DNA of 64,000 nt from NCBI GenBank assembly GCA_028023455.1, contig JAQFVV010012416.1, positions 6,553,594 to 6,617,593 of the forward strand, given 5' to 3'. This DNA is from Epiperipatus broadwayi. Its lineage: Eukaryota > Onychophora > Udeonychophora > Euonychophora > Peripatidae. The notes under the pieces were generated by a model. It ran no database searches. It saw only the letters and a program-made list of their open reading frames with translations, and was not told the origin of the DNA. The translations under genes were made by a program, and so were the position numbers. Of the stretch, positions 11,166-22,499 are shown one piece after another. Positions within the stretch are counted from its first letter, which is position 1. The number at the start of each line of letters is the position of its first letter.

Positions 11166-11876
11166 TTCATTTCCATACAAACAAACTTACGCTAAAGCAT
11201 TCATTCCGATATATATAAATTTATGTTGAAATTCCAAGCAATTAAATAACAAAAAAATTAGCTACATAAATATTTATTTAATCTGTTTAATAATGATTAA
11301 CGCAGGTATGTGATCGGCAAGCCGAGACAATTAACGGTAAACTTCAAATTACTTTGCACATATTATTTCAGACTGTTGGTCAGTCGGCAAATTTATTAGG
11401 TAAAAATTCTCAACTGTTCATAAATGATTAATATTAATTATACTGTTTTAGATTAATGTCTTTCTAATAGTTCTGGATATTAAAGTTATTTCTTTAAGTG
11501 CACAATTGAATATAACAAATTTTACGATAGCTACCTGTGAAATGGAGAACGACTGTAATGGGATCCTGAGCGAAGCTTATTCTTTAATGAGGTATTCGGC
11601 GATTTCGGGTCTCCATCGGCTGGTCCAATATGAGGTTCTCGGTGGTATGAGCACTGGATGGCAATCAGCTGGTCTGGGCGAGGTCGGCGGTCAACCGCGA
11701 ATTCTATATTCAGCAACGCATGGCAGTTAGATTCATAACGTCTAATAAAAATCAAGTCTCTTAATAATTTCTCTAAAGAAGAGCACAACTGTCCTCTGAA
11801 AACGCTGTTCGGCCTTTTTGATCTTTGCCTTCACGCCCTCACACCTTGAATTTTTCTCCTCCAATCAATCCCATGC

Positions 11877-11895
11877 ACGTGTGCTCTTCCGATCT
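11877..11895 (+). other. Illumina TruSeq adapter-like sequence
   Basis: ACGTGTGCTCTTCCGATCT is an exact 19-base match to the 3' end of the Illumina TruSeq read-2 adapter as I know it. Chance occurrence in 64 kb is negligible. This marks adapter read-through or a false join in the assembly, not biology. Confidence 0.85.
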
Positions 11896-13962
11896 TATTT
11901 GATAAGTCCATCGCGTGTCAGCTCAACTCCGAGATTTCTGGGATTGTTGACATTAGTTTGGAATTTAACCGTTTTTCTTAGGTATTGTTTCTCTGGGGAC
12001 AGAAATCTGAGTCGTACAATAGCGGTGTACACTTTCTCACACCTCTGTTTCTAATTTTGGCTTGTTTTATCTCGGCGTACCAGCACATATCCTGCCTATT
12101 GTTTCAATTTCTAATTTTACATTTACTAATTACGTTTGTACAAATTAATCTGAGATTGCTTGTAATTTCAGAACATATTGCTAATTAATTTAAATTATTT
12201 GATAAAAGTTAAACTTGCGTTCAATCATTCTTCTTTAATTAATCAAAAATGAATAAAATAAAAAACTACAACGACGGATTATAGATTTATTCTTAGCACA
12301 CACACACAAAATAATAAAATAACAACAATTTTTACTCTTTTTTTTCAATAAATCTGACAGGTACTCTTATATAGCTGCGATCGGCTTTTAGAAACGGCTG
12401 TTCTTCGCTTATTATTAAAGCAAGACCGCTTTTATAAAAGTTTTGTCCCTGTCAGATATTTCGTCCATTGATTATAGTTAAATATACCCCCCATACGCCT
12501 GGGTTTGAATACCATGTAACGCTATTCCGTTACAATATATGTATTAATTATTTCATAATTTTATATAAACAATATACACCCGATCTCTTTTTGTGTGGAT
12601 TTTTAATGCGATTTTGAAGTTATGTGGTTCATGTTTCTTCTTAATATCTTTTTATGCAGTTTTCTTTTATGTGATAAAGAAGTTCATATTTCACTTAAAA
12701 TCAGGATTTCCCCATTTTATATTGAAGCAGATGGATCTGTAGGCCAGATCCATGCTTCATGTCTTTCTAGATTACTAGACAAGGATCAAACCTGATCCAC
12801 GCATGTTACGATGTTTGTAAAACTTTCCATCTGCCATTTTATCTACATTTAAATTTTATGCCAGTAAATAAGTTATTAAAGTATTAATTTTCTATTAAAA
12901 TGTTTTACTATAAATATTAGAGGGGCCCAGATAGATTTATATATACGCAAATACATATATATAGAATTACAGATGGAAACTTTTATAAAAATCAATATAT
13001 AAATTTTTAATATGATATTTTTTTAAGTATTTTATTCTGGAGATTTGCTTTCACGATAAACCTTACTAACATTCCGTAGCGTTCAAACAAAAGAAAATCC
13101 ATTAACAAAATGGTAATGGATTTTCTAATTAAAATAAAATTAAAACAGAAAAGTTAATTTGAAATATAAATTTTGCAAATCTACATTTAATTAAAAATAG
13201 ATTTGAAACAATTAAATCATTGGGTTTATCGGAAAGTTGATCTCAAGAATACAATACCAATATACTTTAGGTATTCCAATATTGCCACTTAGCCTGGAGC
13301 ATATGAAAAAGGGAATTTCCCAAAAATAGTTGAAAAAAGGTATAAATAGCCAAAGAGAACAATAGAAGCTGGCCAGTCATTGTTTTTGTCAGCGATTGCC
13401 TGACGAACCTACGCCAGTTAAATTTTTAATAAATGTCTGGAAGCATGGTAGTTGGGTAGATGGTTTTTAACTTGCCCATCTCCCACTGTCCCAAAGATGA
13501 TCATCCAATACCTTATGCCGGAAAAACTTCGTAAAAATCTGTAATTATGAAATGCTGAACTGTTGAGCTCTTTTATTCAATTCATAGCTAGCTATGCCTG
13601 TGTGGAAATTCAGTTTTCATCATGGGATTCCAACTTCCACTCGGACTCATAATAAATTAGGTAATATGTTTCCAATTTGTTATTTCTAACCACCTAATTT
13701 ATTCTTCTAAACTCCAGTGACCCAATAATGTAACTCCTGCTAATTGTAATGTCTTCTAAAGTGTAATCCCCATAATGTAATTTAAAATATTTAATTTAAT
13801 ATTCTATAAAAATATACTTGCTATTACTTAAAATCTAATGTCTTTGCTCTCTTTCTATCTGTTTTAAAATTATGCCTCTTCTTAATGCTAAACTTCCTTC
13901 TAATTGCAGTTTAGAAAATATTATTATTAATTACTTAAAATGAAATGAATATATGCCAATTT

Positions 13963-14102
13963 TGTTCCATCTCGACAAAAGCTTTACTTAAATAAATATT
14001 TTGCTGCCTATTTCCCGACCAATGTTTGTCGGTAAATAAAAATAAATAATTCTCTAGCTCTGAAGATTTTAGAGCAACCTTTATTTTGTCGAGATGAAAC
14101 CA
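13963..14102. repeat. Short inverted-repeat element (MITE-like)
   Basis: CATCTCGACAAAA at the left and TTTTGTCGAGATG at the right are perfect 13-bp inverted ends about 135 bp apart. Confidence 0.6.
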
Positions 14103-15833
14103 TTTTATATTATTATGTGTTTTTTTTATATTTATACATACACGGTTTAGTTGTGGGGAGACGTGAGATTCAAGTGTGAGAGTTCAGTTAATTAAATTAT
14201 TTCATTTTTAAAGAGTGAAAGGGAGGGGGTTTACAAATTATATTCATATTAAATAATAAGAGAGTAATAGAATGTTATTTGAAATGTTAGTAGGATTTTG
14301 TGTTGAAGGGAGAGACGGTTCGCTAATTACAAATATTCGTAATAATAATTAATGCTTATTTTATTCTTGTTTGTCTGATTTTGGTCAATCTGTATAACAT
14401 TTGTGTAATCTTTAGCTTAGCACAATTCTACATTTAAATGTTAAAATATATTATTTTCCAGTACTCGTATTTTGCCATGCTGGCATTTGGCTTGATTGTT
14501 TGTCTTTTGTTCTGTGTGATCGCCAGATCAAAACTAGACCACGTGATTGTTTCACTGGCCATGATTTATCAGGATATGAAAGCTACAATGGGAAGAACCG
14601 GGGCAAGCGGAGCTTAGCTAGCCTTGGCAATTCTCATTCTTTCACCTGAAATATTTTAGGTTTGCTAAAAGTGCAGACCATTCTTTCTCTATTTCTTGGC
14701 ATCACGGGAACAGGGCAGGTGAATTGAGTCTATGCTGGTAATGTAATATTGAATGCTGGGATTTGTTAACTTTCCTTTGTCTGAGCACATTATGGTGGAT
14801 TGACCATGATCTGATTAATTTATGTATTTTAAATCTTGAAATAGTTATGTGCTAATATCGTGATCCATTTATATTTTAAATGTGTCACTCTCTCCGACAC
14901 TAGTTCCTATGGTTTGAGTTAATTATTTCTCTCTTAAAATAAATTCAATCATAATAAAATTATGTTTAAAATAGCTCTTTAAAATATCCATTCCGAGATC
15001 TCAAACTTGGGCGGGCATCTTCCATAAATCGCTAATCGTGACATTTGTTATATTGGCATATAAACTATACCGCTCTCTTGCCAGAGGCATAATAAACGAC
15101 AGAATAGAAACTTGTATTAAATAATTTTATGAAATCAAATCAGAGACATTAGATAAATTATAAAAATGTTTTATTAAATATATATGTGAATTTAAGCTGC
15201 CTGTGGTTCGTCTCTATTTCTTCATTCTAAAATTAGTATTTTCTAATTAATTATTGTGCTGCTATCTGATGACTCAAGGTCACACACATACCATTTTATA
15301 TTTAAATAAATAGATAGTCTAATTAAAGTTAATAATTAGAGTTAGACATACGAATTAGTTGAGGCTCATGCTCTACCATTGATGCTAGTGGGCCGGAGTG
15401 TGGAAAAGATTAATTGCTTGCTTCGAAAATGTTGTTAATTAGTTTGCAGATTTAGAGAGTGGGTAAACAGGACAGAATCCATAAGTATTCTTTATCTTTG
15501 ATCTTGCATACAGTTGGATTCGAGGTACTTTTACCCAGGCTGTGAGTCGTGTTGAGTTAACATACAATTTCGACCGATAAAATATACACACATTAAATTT
15601 TACATACTTTAAATGCCTGTTGGAAAAAGATTTGGCAATAAATTTAGATACCGTAGAAGATTTAGAAAAAGATAATGAAACAGAAGTGGAACCTGTTCGT
15701 TTCACAGAAAAATTATGCGAGAAAGTCTTCAACTAGCTAATCAATTGGAAAATCATTTTAATTGTTAATGACACGAATTATGAACTAAATTCCAACGAGA
15801 GCTAAATAGTTGTATGTCTGTGTATGTTTATAT

Positions 15834-16016
15834 TTTCTTTTATACACATATATACATGGAGAAACTTTTAGACAGAAACAATTTACAAGTAAAAATATTT
15901 AAGAACTTTTAATTTCTTACTTAAAAAGAATGTATCTTTAAAAGTTTTTAAATATTTTTACTTCTAACTTTTTTCTGTCTAAAAGTTTCTCCATGTATAT
16001 GTGTGTATAAAGAAAA
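15834..16016. repeat. Foldback element, about 180 bp
   Basis: CATGGAGAAACTTTTAGACA at the left is matched by its complement at the right. The arms extend outward through ATACACATATA and inward through AAAAATATTTAA. Confidence 0.8.
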
Positions 16017-16619
16017 TTTAACTGTTAGTCATTATTAACACACTTGTAGAAGTGTGTTATATATATATATAGTTGCACTCATGGAAGTGCATTCTCTAAC
16101 AGCTAGGCATAGCAGTCTGGATATTGCGAGCTTCATAAACAATTAGTAAAATCATTGTCTCAAAGTTTAATTACCGATTACATTGTCAACAGAAAACCAT
16201 TAACGCAGCACGAGACTGGTGTTGGCGCTAGTTGTATTTCCTCTTGTGATGAATCTGATGTCTTACTAGTTCACAAATGAACTGCATATTGTCAAATAGC
16301 AATAATGATTAAAATATGTAAGAAAAAAATGTAAAATAAATTACACATAAAAACATATTAATTTGAATAAAATTAAATAGTTAATAAAAAAAGTTTGTCT
16401 TGTACCAATTTTTTTCAAATATTTAAAAAATTTTATTAGTCATAGTTTATTTATTTATTTATTTTTTTTATGCAAATTTTAAAGTAATTTTACCATGTCA
16501 CTTTGGTTTTATGTGATTTTTGAAAATTACGGAACATATCCCACATTTTTCCAGGTAAGTTAAGTCTATTTTTGTACGATTTTTTTAATGTGTGTTTTCT
16601 GTGGAATCTATCTACCGCA

Positions 16620-17125
16620 TAAAAAGAGACCCAGGTGTATGTTTTTTTTTAATCTTTTGGAAAAGTCAATATTTTTATAATTATTATTCAGTAATTTTTT
16701 TTTATATGTGTGCATACAATTATATATCTTCATGCAACTCAAAGAATTTGCGGAAGGGGTTTGCATTTATATTGTATTATTATAATTCTTTAATGTGTCA
16801 TTTGAGTTTAAAATGATGATTGGGGTTTTTATTTATTTAATTAATATAACAAAATAGTTACTAAGTTGAGTCAGCATTTCTTTATTTACTCATCTCACTC
16901 CACAATAAATATAAGTTGTAAATTTTGTTTTGTCCATTTTTATATTGTCTACCACTCACCTTGAGAATTTAAGTTTACTGAGCTTGAACCTGGGATATGC
17001 TGTAGGTGGATGTCTCTATGAAAACCTATTTAAAGTATTCTTTCTCTTGATGAATGGAGAAAGTGGTGCATGAAGTCCATGTAATTCAGGCTTTGTAAAG
17101 ATATTTCTGATCCTTAACTCCTTGG
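16620..17125 (+). repeat. 5' LTR of the Gypsy element, second part
   Basis: It aligns over most of its length with 28610-29220. Examples are TTTTGGAAAAGTCAATATTT, TATTGTATTATTATAATTC, AAAATGATGATTGGG and TCTTGATGAATGGAGAAAG. The right LTR has an extra small insertion at 28681-28805. Confidence 0.75.
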
Positions 17126-18625
17126 CTCCATGAGCACTATGGGAGCTCTTTGAGCACTTGTTGGATGATGTGTTGTTTTCTTTCTTTACTGATGTAAAAA
17201 GTATAAGCATGACGTCAACCTAAATACAGGCATTTGATAGCTCAATGACGTAGCTTTCAGAAAATGTTTATCTCAAAAAAATTGGTTGAAATTTGAATTT
17301 TTGGAAACAATTTTAATTGACCACAATATTTAATTTTTTTTTTTTTTTGATAACTTTTGTAATTACCATGAAGCGATAAAAGAAAAAAAATGGTTTATCG
17401 AATGCAAATTAACATTTGCCGCGTGTTATTCACAAACAAGGCATACAATAGAGCTTCAACTTAATGTCTCGTAAGTAAAATTTTAATTTTTTTAATAATA
17501 TTTAAATTTTTTTTTTTAATTTTTTGAAAAAAATATCTTTTTTATTAATTTTAGTTTGTAATTAGTGTGCGTTAGTTTGTAATTATATATTTATTTATGC
17601 TCATATAGAATTCATATCTATCGTAAGTTTCTAAAGTTCTACCTACACTAATCCACTTATTTTTATAAAAATAATGATTTTCAAAAAATATAATAATTTA
17701 TTATTTATAATTATGTTTATATAATATGTTTGTGTTTACAAGTATGAGTTATAAAACTAATAATCAAATGTATATAAAGATTGCATATGCAAGCATATAA
17801 TCAAATTCTGATTCTTGTTTATGTTTTTGTTTATTTTTGTTCATGCTTTGGAGTCACTCTGGTTTTTCTATGTGTTTCATAACATTTTCAAGTCTATAGC
17901 TAACAAATGGACTATATGCAAATAAATTATATCTATATGATACAATAAATATAACAAGATAGCATCACTTTTATGCATAAAGAATATAAACATCACTTGT
18001 GTGCATAAAGAATATAAACATCACTGGTGTGCATAAAGAATATAAACATCACTGATGTACACAAAAAAATATAAAATGAAGAGATGAAATTCATTTTATC
18101 AGTGATATAGACAGTAGCCTACAATTTCTAGTTTTAGATAGACAAGAAGCCAATTGCTATGATGATTTCTTTTATATCTTTTATTAGGATGAATCTTTTT
18201 CTTTATAGATGCCTTTGACATTTAGAACATTTGGGGTACAACATAAAAATGAAGAAGTCATATCTGACTTCTTTTGGAGATTGTGAAGCTATGGATTATC
18301 TCAGGTAAGACATGTTATACGTGTTTAGAAAGATAATTTTGTGAGGAATACAAAGAAATTATTACTAAAGATGTAGTTTGAATTTTAGTTAATGTTAATT
18401 TCCAAATTATGAACAAACAATAAAATAATAATTATTTCGGATGTGAAAATTTATTTTTTTCCTTATTTTTTATATAATTATCACTTTATTTTATGCTTAT
18501 TGTTTTCCTTAATTTTTCTACTTTCTAGCAATATAATTGTTTTTGCTCTAACATAATTAAAACTGAAGTTATTGTGAAAATTGTGTCTCAGGCCAGTATT
18601 TTAAAAAATTCAATATGGCGGCTTA
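17126..18625. other. Segment of the 5' LTR region not present in the 3' LTR
   Basis: In the right LTR the sequence passes from GATCCTTG directly to ATTGATGCCAAAAGGG; here about 1.5 kb intervenes. It is either an insertion or LTR sequence lost from the other copy. It contains a small tandem repeat at 17960-18065; no gene is recognised. Confidence 0.4.
17960..18065. repeat. Tandem repeat, about 30-bp unit, four copies
   Basis: GTGCATAAAGAATATAAACA followed by TCACT repeats with minor changes; the last copy is degraded. Confidence 0.85.
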
Positions 18626-18976
18626 GTCCCAAGCTTAAAAGGGATTGATACCAAAAGGGTGATCAGGCAATATAATTGATTATTAGTTTGATTCCCTTTC
18701 TAATAATATAATTTTTTTTTATTTTCAGTGTGACTTCTTTTAAGGGTTTGAAATAATACCATATGTGGATTTTGTCATTAAGTTGATTTATGTTCTCCAC
18801 ATATGAGGCCTATAATAGTGAATTTAACTAAATTAATTGTGGATTTTACTATTTGGAAATCTATATCATCCTGTATAGGTCTGGAGTTAGTGGTGTAAAG
18901 TTTTATGGTATAATGAGGTGTTGGGGTAGGTTTCAGGACAATGTGAGGCCTGAATGATGTAGAATATTGTGGTACA
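18626..18976 (+). repeat. 5' LTR of the Gypsy element, last part
   Basis: It matches 29235-29537 (CCAAAAGGG, ATTATTAGTTTGAT, AATACCATATGTGGA, GGTCTGGAGTTAGTGGTGTA). The shared terminal TGGTACA ends at 18976 here and at 29537 in the right LTR. A primer-binding site could not be assigned; TGGTGCACAATGGG at about 18984 is a weak candidate. Confidence 0.65.
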
Positions 18977-19499
18977 GTAATTAATGGTGCACAATGGGTA
19001 AGGCCTAAAACAATATAGATCTGAACACAGTTATAGATATAAAATTAAATTAATGAATTCACAATGAGTGGCTTAGCTAAAAAAAAAAGTGATGGACACA
19101 ACTCCGATATTTTATTCATGTTTAAAATTTTGTTTGTGTACAGATATACATTCATATTGCATAATGGATGGTGATAATGTTAGAGCGAGAATAGATTGAT
19201 ACCAATATAATAAGCAAAGTAATGTGTAAAACATATAAAAGATTTAAATATTTAGATAGGCAGAGCATTTGAAGAAAAAGTATTTAGTTATTTATTTGTT
19301 ATTATTGTATAAAACCAAAGGCCGAAAAATATATTGTGGTAATTGGGGTGCTTAGAAATGGGGAAACAAGGGTCTGGTTTAATGTTTAAAGTAAATAGAG
19401 TATAGAAAATAATAATTATAATACAGATTCAGATATCTCAGTAAAGATAAAAATTAAAATATAGGAGAATCCAAAAGGCTAACTAAATTGTGTTTATTT

Positions 19500-20460
19500 T
19501 TTAAATGATTACAAGTCCCTGGTTAAAAAGAATGGAGCAAATTCGTGTTATAACTGAGGGTATTGACTCCTCTAACATGGAATAAGATCAAGCAAATGAA
19601 AGTCATCCAGAAACACAAAAAGAGGATTACAAGTCAATATGAACCAGATTTTTAGATCTGAGAATCATAATCAAATAGAGAACAAGCAGAAATAGAAGTG
19701 TTTGTATATCCAAAAGTGCCTGCGCTGAAAGAATTGGAATTGGATCAGACAAGGCAGAAGTTATCAGAAGAGTTGCCAGATATGGTCAATGTGAAAAGTT
19801 ATGTGCATTGTTCAAAAATATATATCATAGACAAAATGATATGCAGCAAAATATGTATGATCTGAGAATTGATATGCAATAAAATATGAATAATATGGAT
19901 ATAAAACTCCCAAGATTTACATCAAAGTATTAAATATAGTTTTACTTCTCAATATTATATAACAAAAAACACTTATTTCTAATTGTTAATAAAAAGAAGA
20001 TATAAATAATATTAATGGAAACATCCATGCTATTAATAGAAAAGACACTTGCTTCGAAATCTTGAAGAAATGGGCTACGTAATACTAGCTTATTTGAATA
20101 TTTGCATATATTTTACTATACATTTTATGAAGGCTATGAATATGAGGCATGGATCCTCAAAAACGATTAGCTGATAAACTTTAATATTATTTATATCTTC
20201 TTTTTATTATCAAAGTATTAATAAAAGGTTCCATATTATTGAATAGGTATATTTACAAAAGGGAGGTAGAACTTGAGATCATGAACAAAAAATTCCAGGA
20301 AATAAAAAAAAACAACAACAAAGCTTTGATGCAAACATTTAAGAAATAGATCAGACACTTGAAGAATGATGATAAACTGGAGAAAATGTATAAAAGTTTT
20401 TGAGTGTAAAGTCCATAACATGGAAGAACAACATTTGACAAAGTCCTAAATTGTAAAGTT
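19500..20460 (+). pseudogene. Gypsy gag-like remnant
   Basis: Between the 5' LTR and the integrase remnant there is a purine-rich, formerly coding stretch. In one frame (with stops) it reads as a charged N-terminal region with a QNMYDLRIDMQ-type repeat near 19850, ending in IKLPRFTSKY near 19905, which resembles the start of the conserved part of many Gypsy gag proteins. It is then broken by an insertion (19934-20208) and continues as a lysine- and glutamate-rich stretch. Protease, reverse transcriptase and RNase H, which should follow, are absent, so a large deletion joins gag directly to integrase. Identification rests mainly on position. Confidence 0.45.
19934..20208. mobile_element. Foldback insertion in the gag remnant with a 13-bp target duplication
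   Basis: ATCAAAGTATTAA flanks it perfectly (19921-19933 and 20209-20221). Internally, AAAAAGAAGATATAAATAAT near 19990 and its complement near 20185 form inverted arms. Confidence 0.75.
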
Positions 20461-20519
20461 GATAAAAGAAGAGCAAAAGGTAGAAGAAGTCCATGTCTTA
20501 GAATTTGAAAAGAAGAATG

Positions 20520-21450
20520 AAGAAAGGGTAGTTATACAGCTTCATATGAGAAGCCCACTCATCATATATATCCATTGTTTGTATGGACATTATAAGATCC
20601 ATAAGACAGGGCATCTTCTAAAGAGTTGGTTTTATTGGCTGTATATACACAGTAATATTATTTCTGTATTAAATAAATGTGAGATTTGCCAGTGAAGTAA
20701 ACCAACAAACAAGAGTTATGTTAGTCTTAATACTCAAGAAACCTTTGGCAAAAGTACTTAATTGTAGTATGTGACTGGTTTTTAAAGTTTGTCATGGCCT
20801 ATCCAATGCCTCAAGCTACCACTCAACTTACCATGAAGATATTGGATACTTTCCATTTTCCAATTGTGGGGTGACCCGAAATCCTCATTTCAAGTCATAT
20901 AAACCCTTTTGTATCAGAGGAATGGATTAAAAAACATGATATAAAGCATGTGCTGACTTCTATTAGGAATCCTGTCAAACTTTTTGTGAACACATGCAGG
21001 TGCTAGATAGATTATTGTCGAACCTATTAGTTAACTAATCATCAAAACTGCTTAAACAGTTGCAACAGGTGGTCAATTGTATAAACTGGTTAGCAAGTGA
21101 ATTGGAAAAAAAAACAGTAATTTGTTTAAATTTAAGTAAGCACCGCCAAGAGTTATTCAAGGCTAGTTTACCAATGATTAGAGAGGAGCATTTCGATAAA
21201 GGATTGCATTGGACCACATACTAAATTGATTCAAATGAGTCAAAAAAGAAAACAATTGAGAGCCTCGAAACATAGGTTTAAAGTTGGAGATAAAATTTAT
21301 GATAAAAATTTGCTATGAAAGTAATCTTGGAATATTTTTCTTTAAAAAAATTCTGTAACTTATATGAAGGTCCTTTTGCCATTGTAAAGTGTCAAAGAGA
21401 TAATGCATTCTGGATTGATAAGGCATAAAATGCACCTATGATGCTTGATC
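20520..21450 (+). pseudogene. Gypsy integrase remnant
   Basis: The frame to 20695 ends HCLYGHYKIHKTGHLLKSW, then FYW, then CEICQ: the HHCC zinc-binding domain of Gypsy integrase (H-x4-H ... C-x2-C), which binds LTR ends. Downstream, DWFLKFVMAYPMPQATTQ (about 20773-20826) is the start of the catalytic core. It continues through TMKILDTFHF, PEILISSH (the usual second-aspartate region, disrupted) and EEWIKKHDIKHVLTS. The YHPQ-NG-E region is lost or frameshifted. A later piece, HRFKVGDKIYDKNL, then YEGPFAIVKC near 21360, matches the C-terminal GPY/F-type module. Multiple stops and frameshifts show it is dead. Order and strand agree with the flanking LTRs. Confidence 0.8.
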
Positions 21451-22167
21451 ATTAAAACTAATTCTGTAACTACTCAAATCTGATAGTGTATTTGGTTGAT
21501 ATAATTTAAGAAAAGCTTTTTTTTTTGTTTTCAAAGTTCAAATGATACTCAATGTTATCTTTAAAAACATTTTTTCTATAATTGAGAATTTGTGACAGAA
21601 TTGAATGAATAGATAGGGTTGTTTATTTCATTACAGTTAATTCGTCAAAGTAGGACTACCTGTTCTGGTATTGGTGATATATTGAGATCTATATGTCATT
21701 AAGCTAATCTGTCTAACTTACAAGTTTGACACTTGCTTACCCACTTTGTCTAATGTGAGCAAGGCTCTTTTTGACTAAATTCTCACCATACACCCATGTA
21801 AAAACTAGGAAGGTTGACATGGTGTAGGGTTTTTGATGGTTAAATTATTTACCTTGTTGATGCTAAGTCATGATGTAAGTCTCTGAAATTGTTCATTAGC
21901 TATGATTCACATCAATTGTGATGATATGGAGGCAGTTTATGCTTTATCATTAAATTTCTAATTTAGTAGGTCTCCATGCTGATTACTAAACTTTTTATTC
22001 AGTCAGCAATTGTAGTTCAATGGCTAGATTTACTGTAGCCTAATGAGTGATTTCCAAAATTATAAGATCTGTTGTTTTGCCTTAAAGTATCCATGATACC
22101 TACTTGAATGAATTAGGTATGATCATGAGTCGACCTTGGAAATGTTTAACTGACATATTTATAGCCT

Positions 22168-22184
22168 CAAGAGAAATGGGGATA
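22168..22184 (+). promoter_or_regulatory. Polypurine tract of the Gypsy element
   Basis: AAGAGAAATGGGGATA lies directly before the TTGTGATGG start of the right LTR, the position of the plus-strand primer in LTR retrotransposons. Confidence 0.7.
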
Positions 22185-22497
22185 TTGTGATGGTATGATG
22201 GTGATAAAACCCATCACAAGTTTGTCTCTGCTAGCTCTTTAAATTGAATACAAAAATATAACTAAATATAATAACTGAAACACAGGCTTATTATATACCT
22301 GTGTCTATATATGTAATATAGGGTATATGAGCACAGACTTTCAGATGACCCATCACTCTCCACTCTATCTAATATCACTGATACACATATGTGCTTGAGT
22401 GTATCAGTGATATTAGATAGAGTGGAGAGTGATGGGTCATCTGAAAGTCTGTGCTCATATACCCTATATAACTAAATATAATATTTTTGTATCAAGA
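22185..22497 (+). repeat. 3' LTR of the Gypsy element, first part
   Basis: It starts TTGTGATGG as at 8943 and shares CCCATCA, GCTAGC and CTTTAAAT landmarks. It is interrupted by a hairpin insertion and then by an RTE LINE. Confidence 0.7.
22275..22465. mobile_element. Hairpin insertion in the 3' LTR with an 18-bp direct flank
   Basis: Its core (from about 22317) is a nearly perfect palindrome: AGGGTATATGAGCACAGACT at the left and its complement at the right, with a short CACATATGTG centre. ATATAACTAAATATAATA occurs on both sides (from about 22257 and from about 22466), apparently a long target duplication. Confidence 0.8.
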
Positions 22498-22499
22498 AA

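Larger units (their letters stand above)
10542..12533. other. Segment inserted in the 5' LTR, more GC-rich than its surroundings, partly suspect
   Basis: The right LTR runs directly from GCACATACCTA into GTACTAATTATTTCATA, whereas here about 2 kb separates GCACATACCTA (10530-10541) from GTATTAATTATTTCATA (12540). The insert begins with a hammerhead-type block, then holds about 1.9 kb of clearly higher GC content with no recognised protein. A 48-bp direct repeat lies at about 11067-11165. A 19-base Illumina adapter match lies at 11877-11895. The right end contains a TGTAACG/CGTTACA palindrome. The frames at 11506-11730 and 11531-11788 overlap on opposite strands and match nothing known. Confidence 0.55.
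12534..16560. other. Unassigned DNA interrupting the 5' LTR
   Basis: It is absent from the right LTR, so it is probably one or more insertions. It contains TATAAATAG at about 13341 followed by a comparatively GC-rich, transcript-like stretch to about 13510 with AATAAATG, which could be an LTR promoter region. An imperfect hairpin with TGGATCTG/CCAGATCCA arms lies at about 12724-12760. No protein is recognised; the 97-codon minus frame 15732-15439 is serine/lysine-rich and matches nothing I know. Confidence 0.35.

Noticed and set aside
11506-11788. Overlapping frames on both strands in the GC-rich block
   Set aside because: They match no family and lie next to an adapter sequence in a suspect region.
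17960-18065. CRISPR-like repeat array
   Set aside because: The 30-bp units are directly adjacent without spacers, in a eukaryotic transposon context; it is a simple tandem repeat.
17112-18636. A TTAA-flanked piggyBac insertion between LTR parts
   Set aside because: TTAA occurs at both junctions, but there are no inverted ends and TTAA is frequent in this AT-rich DNA.
18984-18998. Primer-binding site TGGTGCACAATGGG of the Gypsy element
   Set aside because: It lies several bases from the LTR end and no tRNA complement could be confirmed, so it is not annotated as a site.
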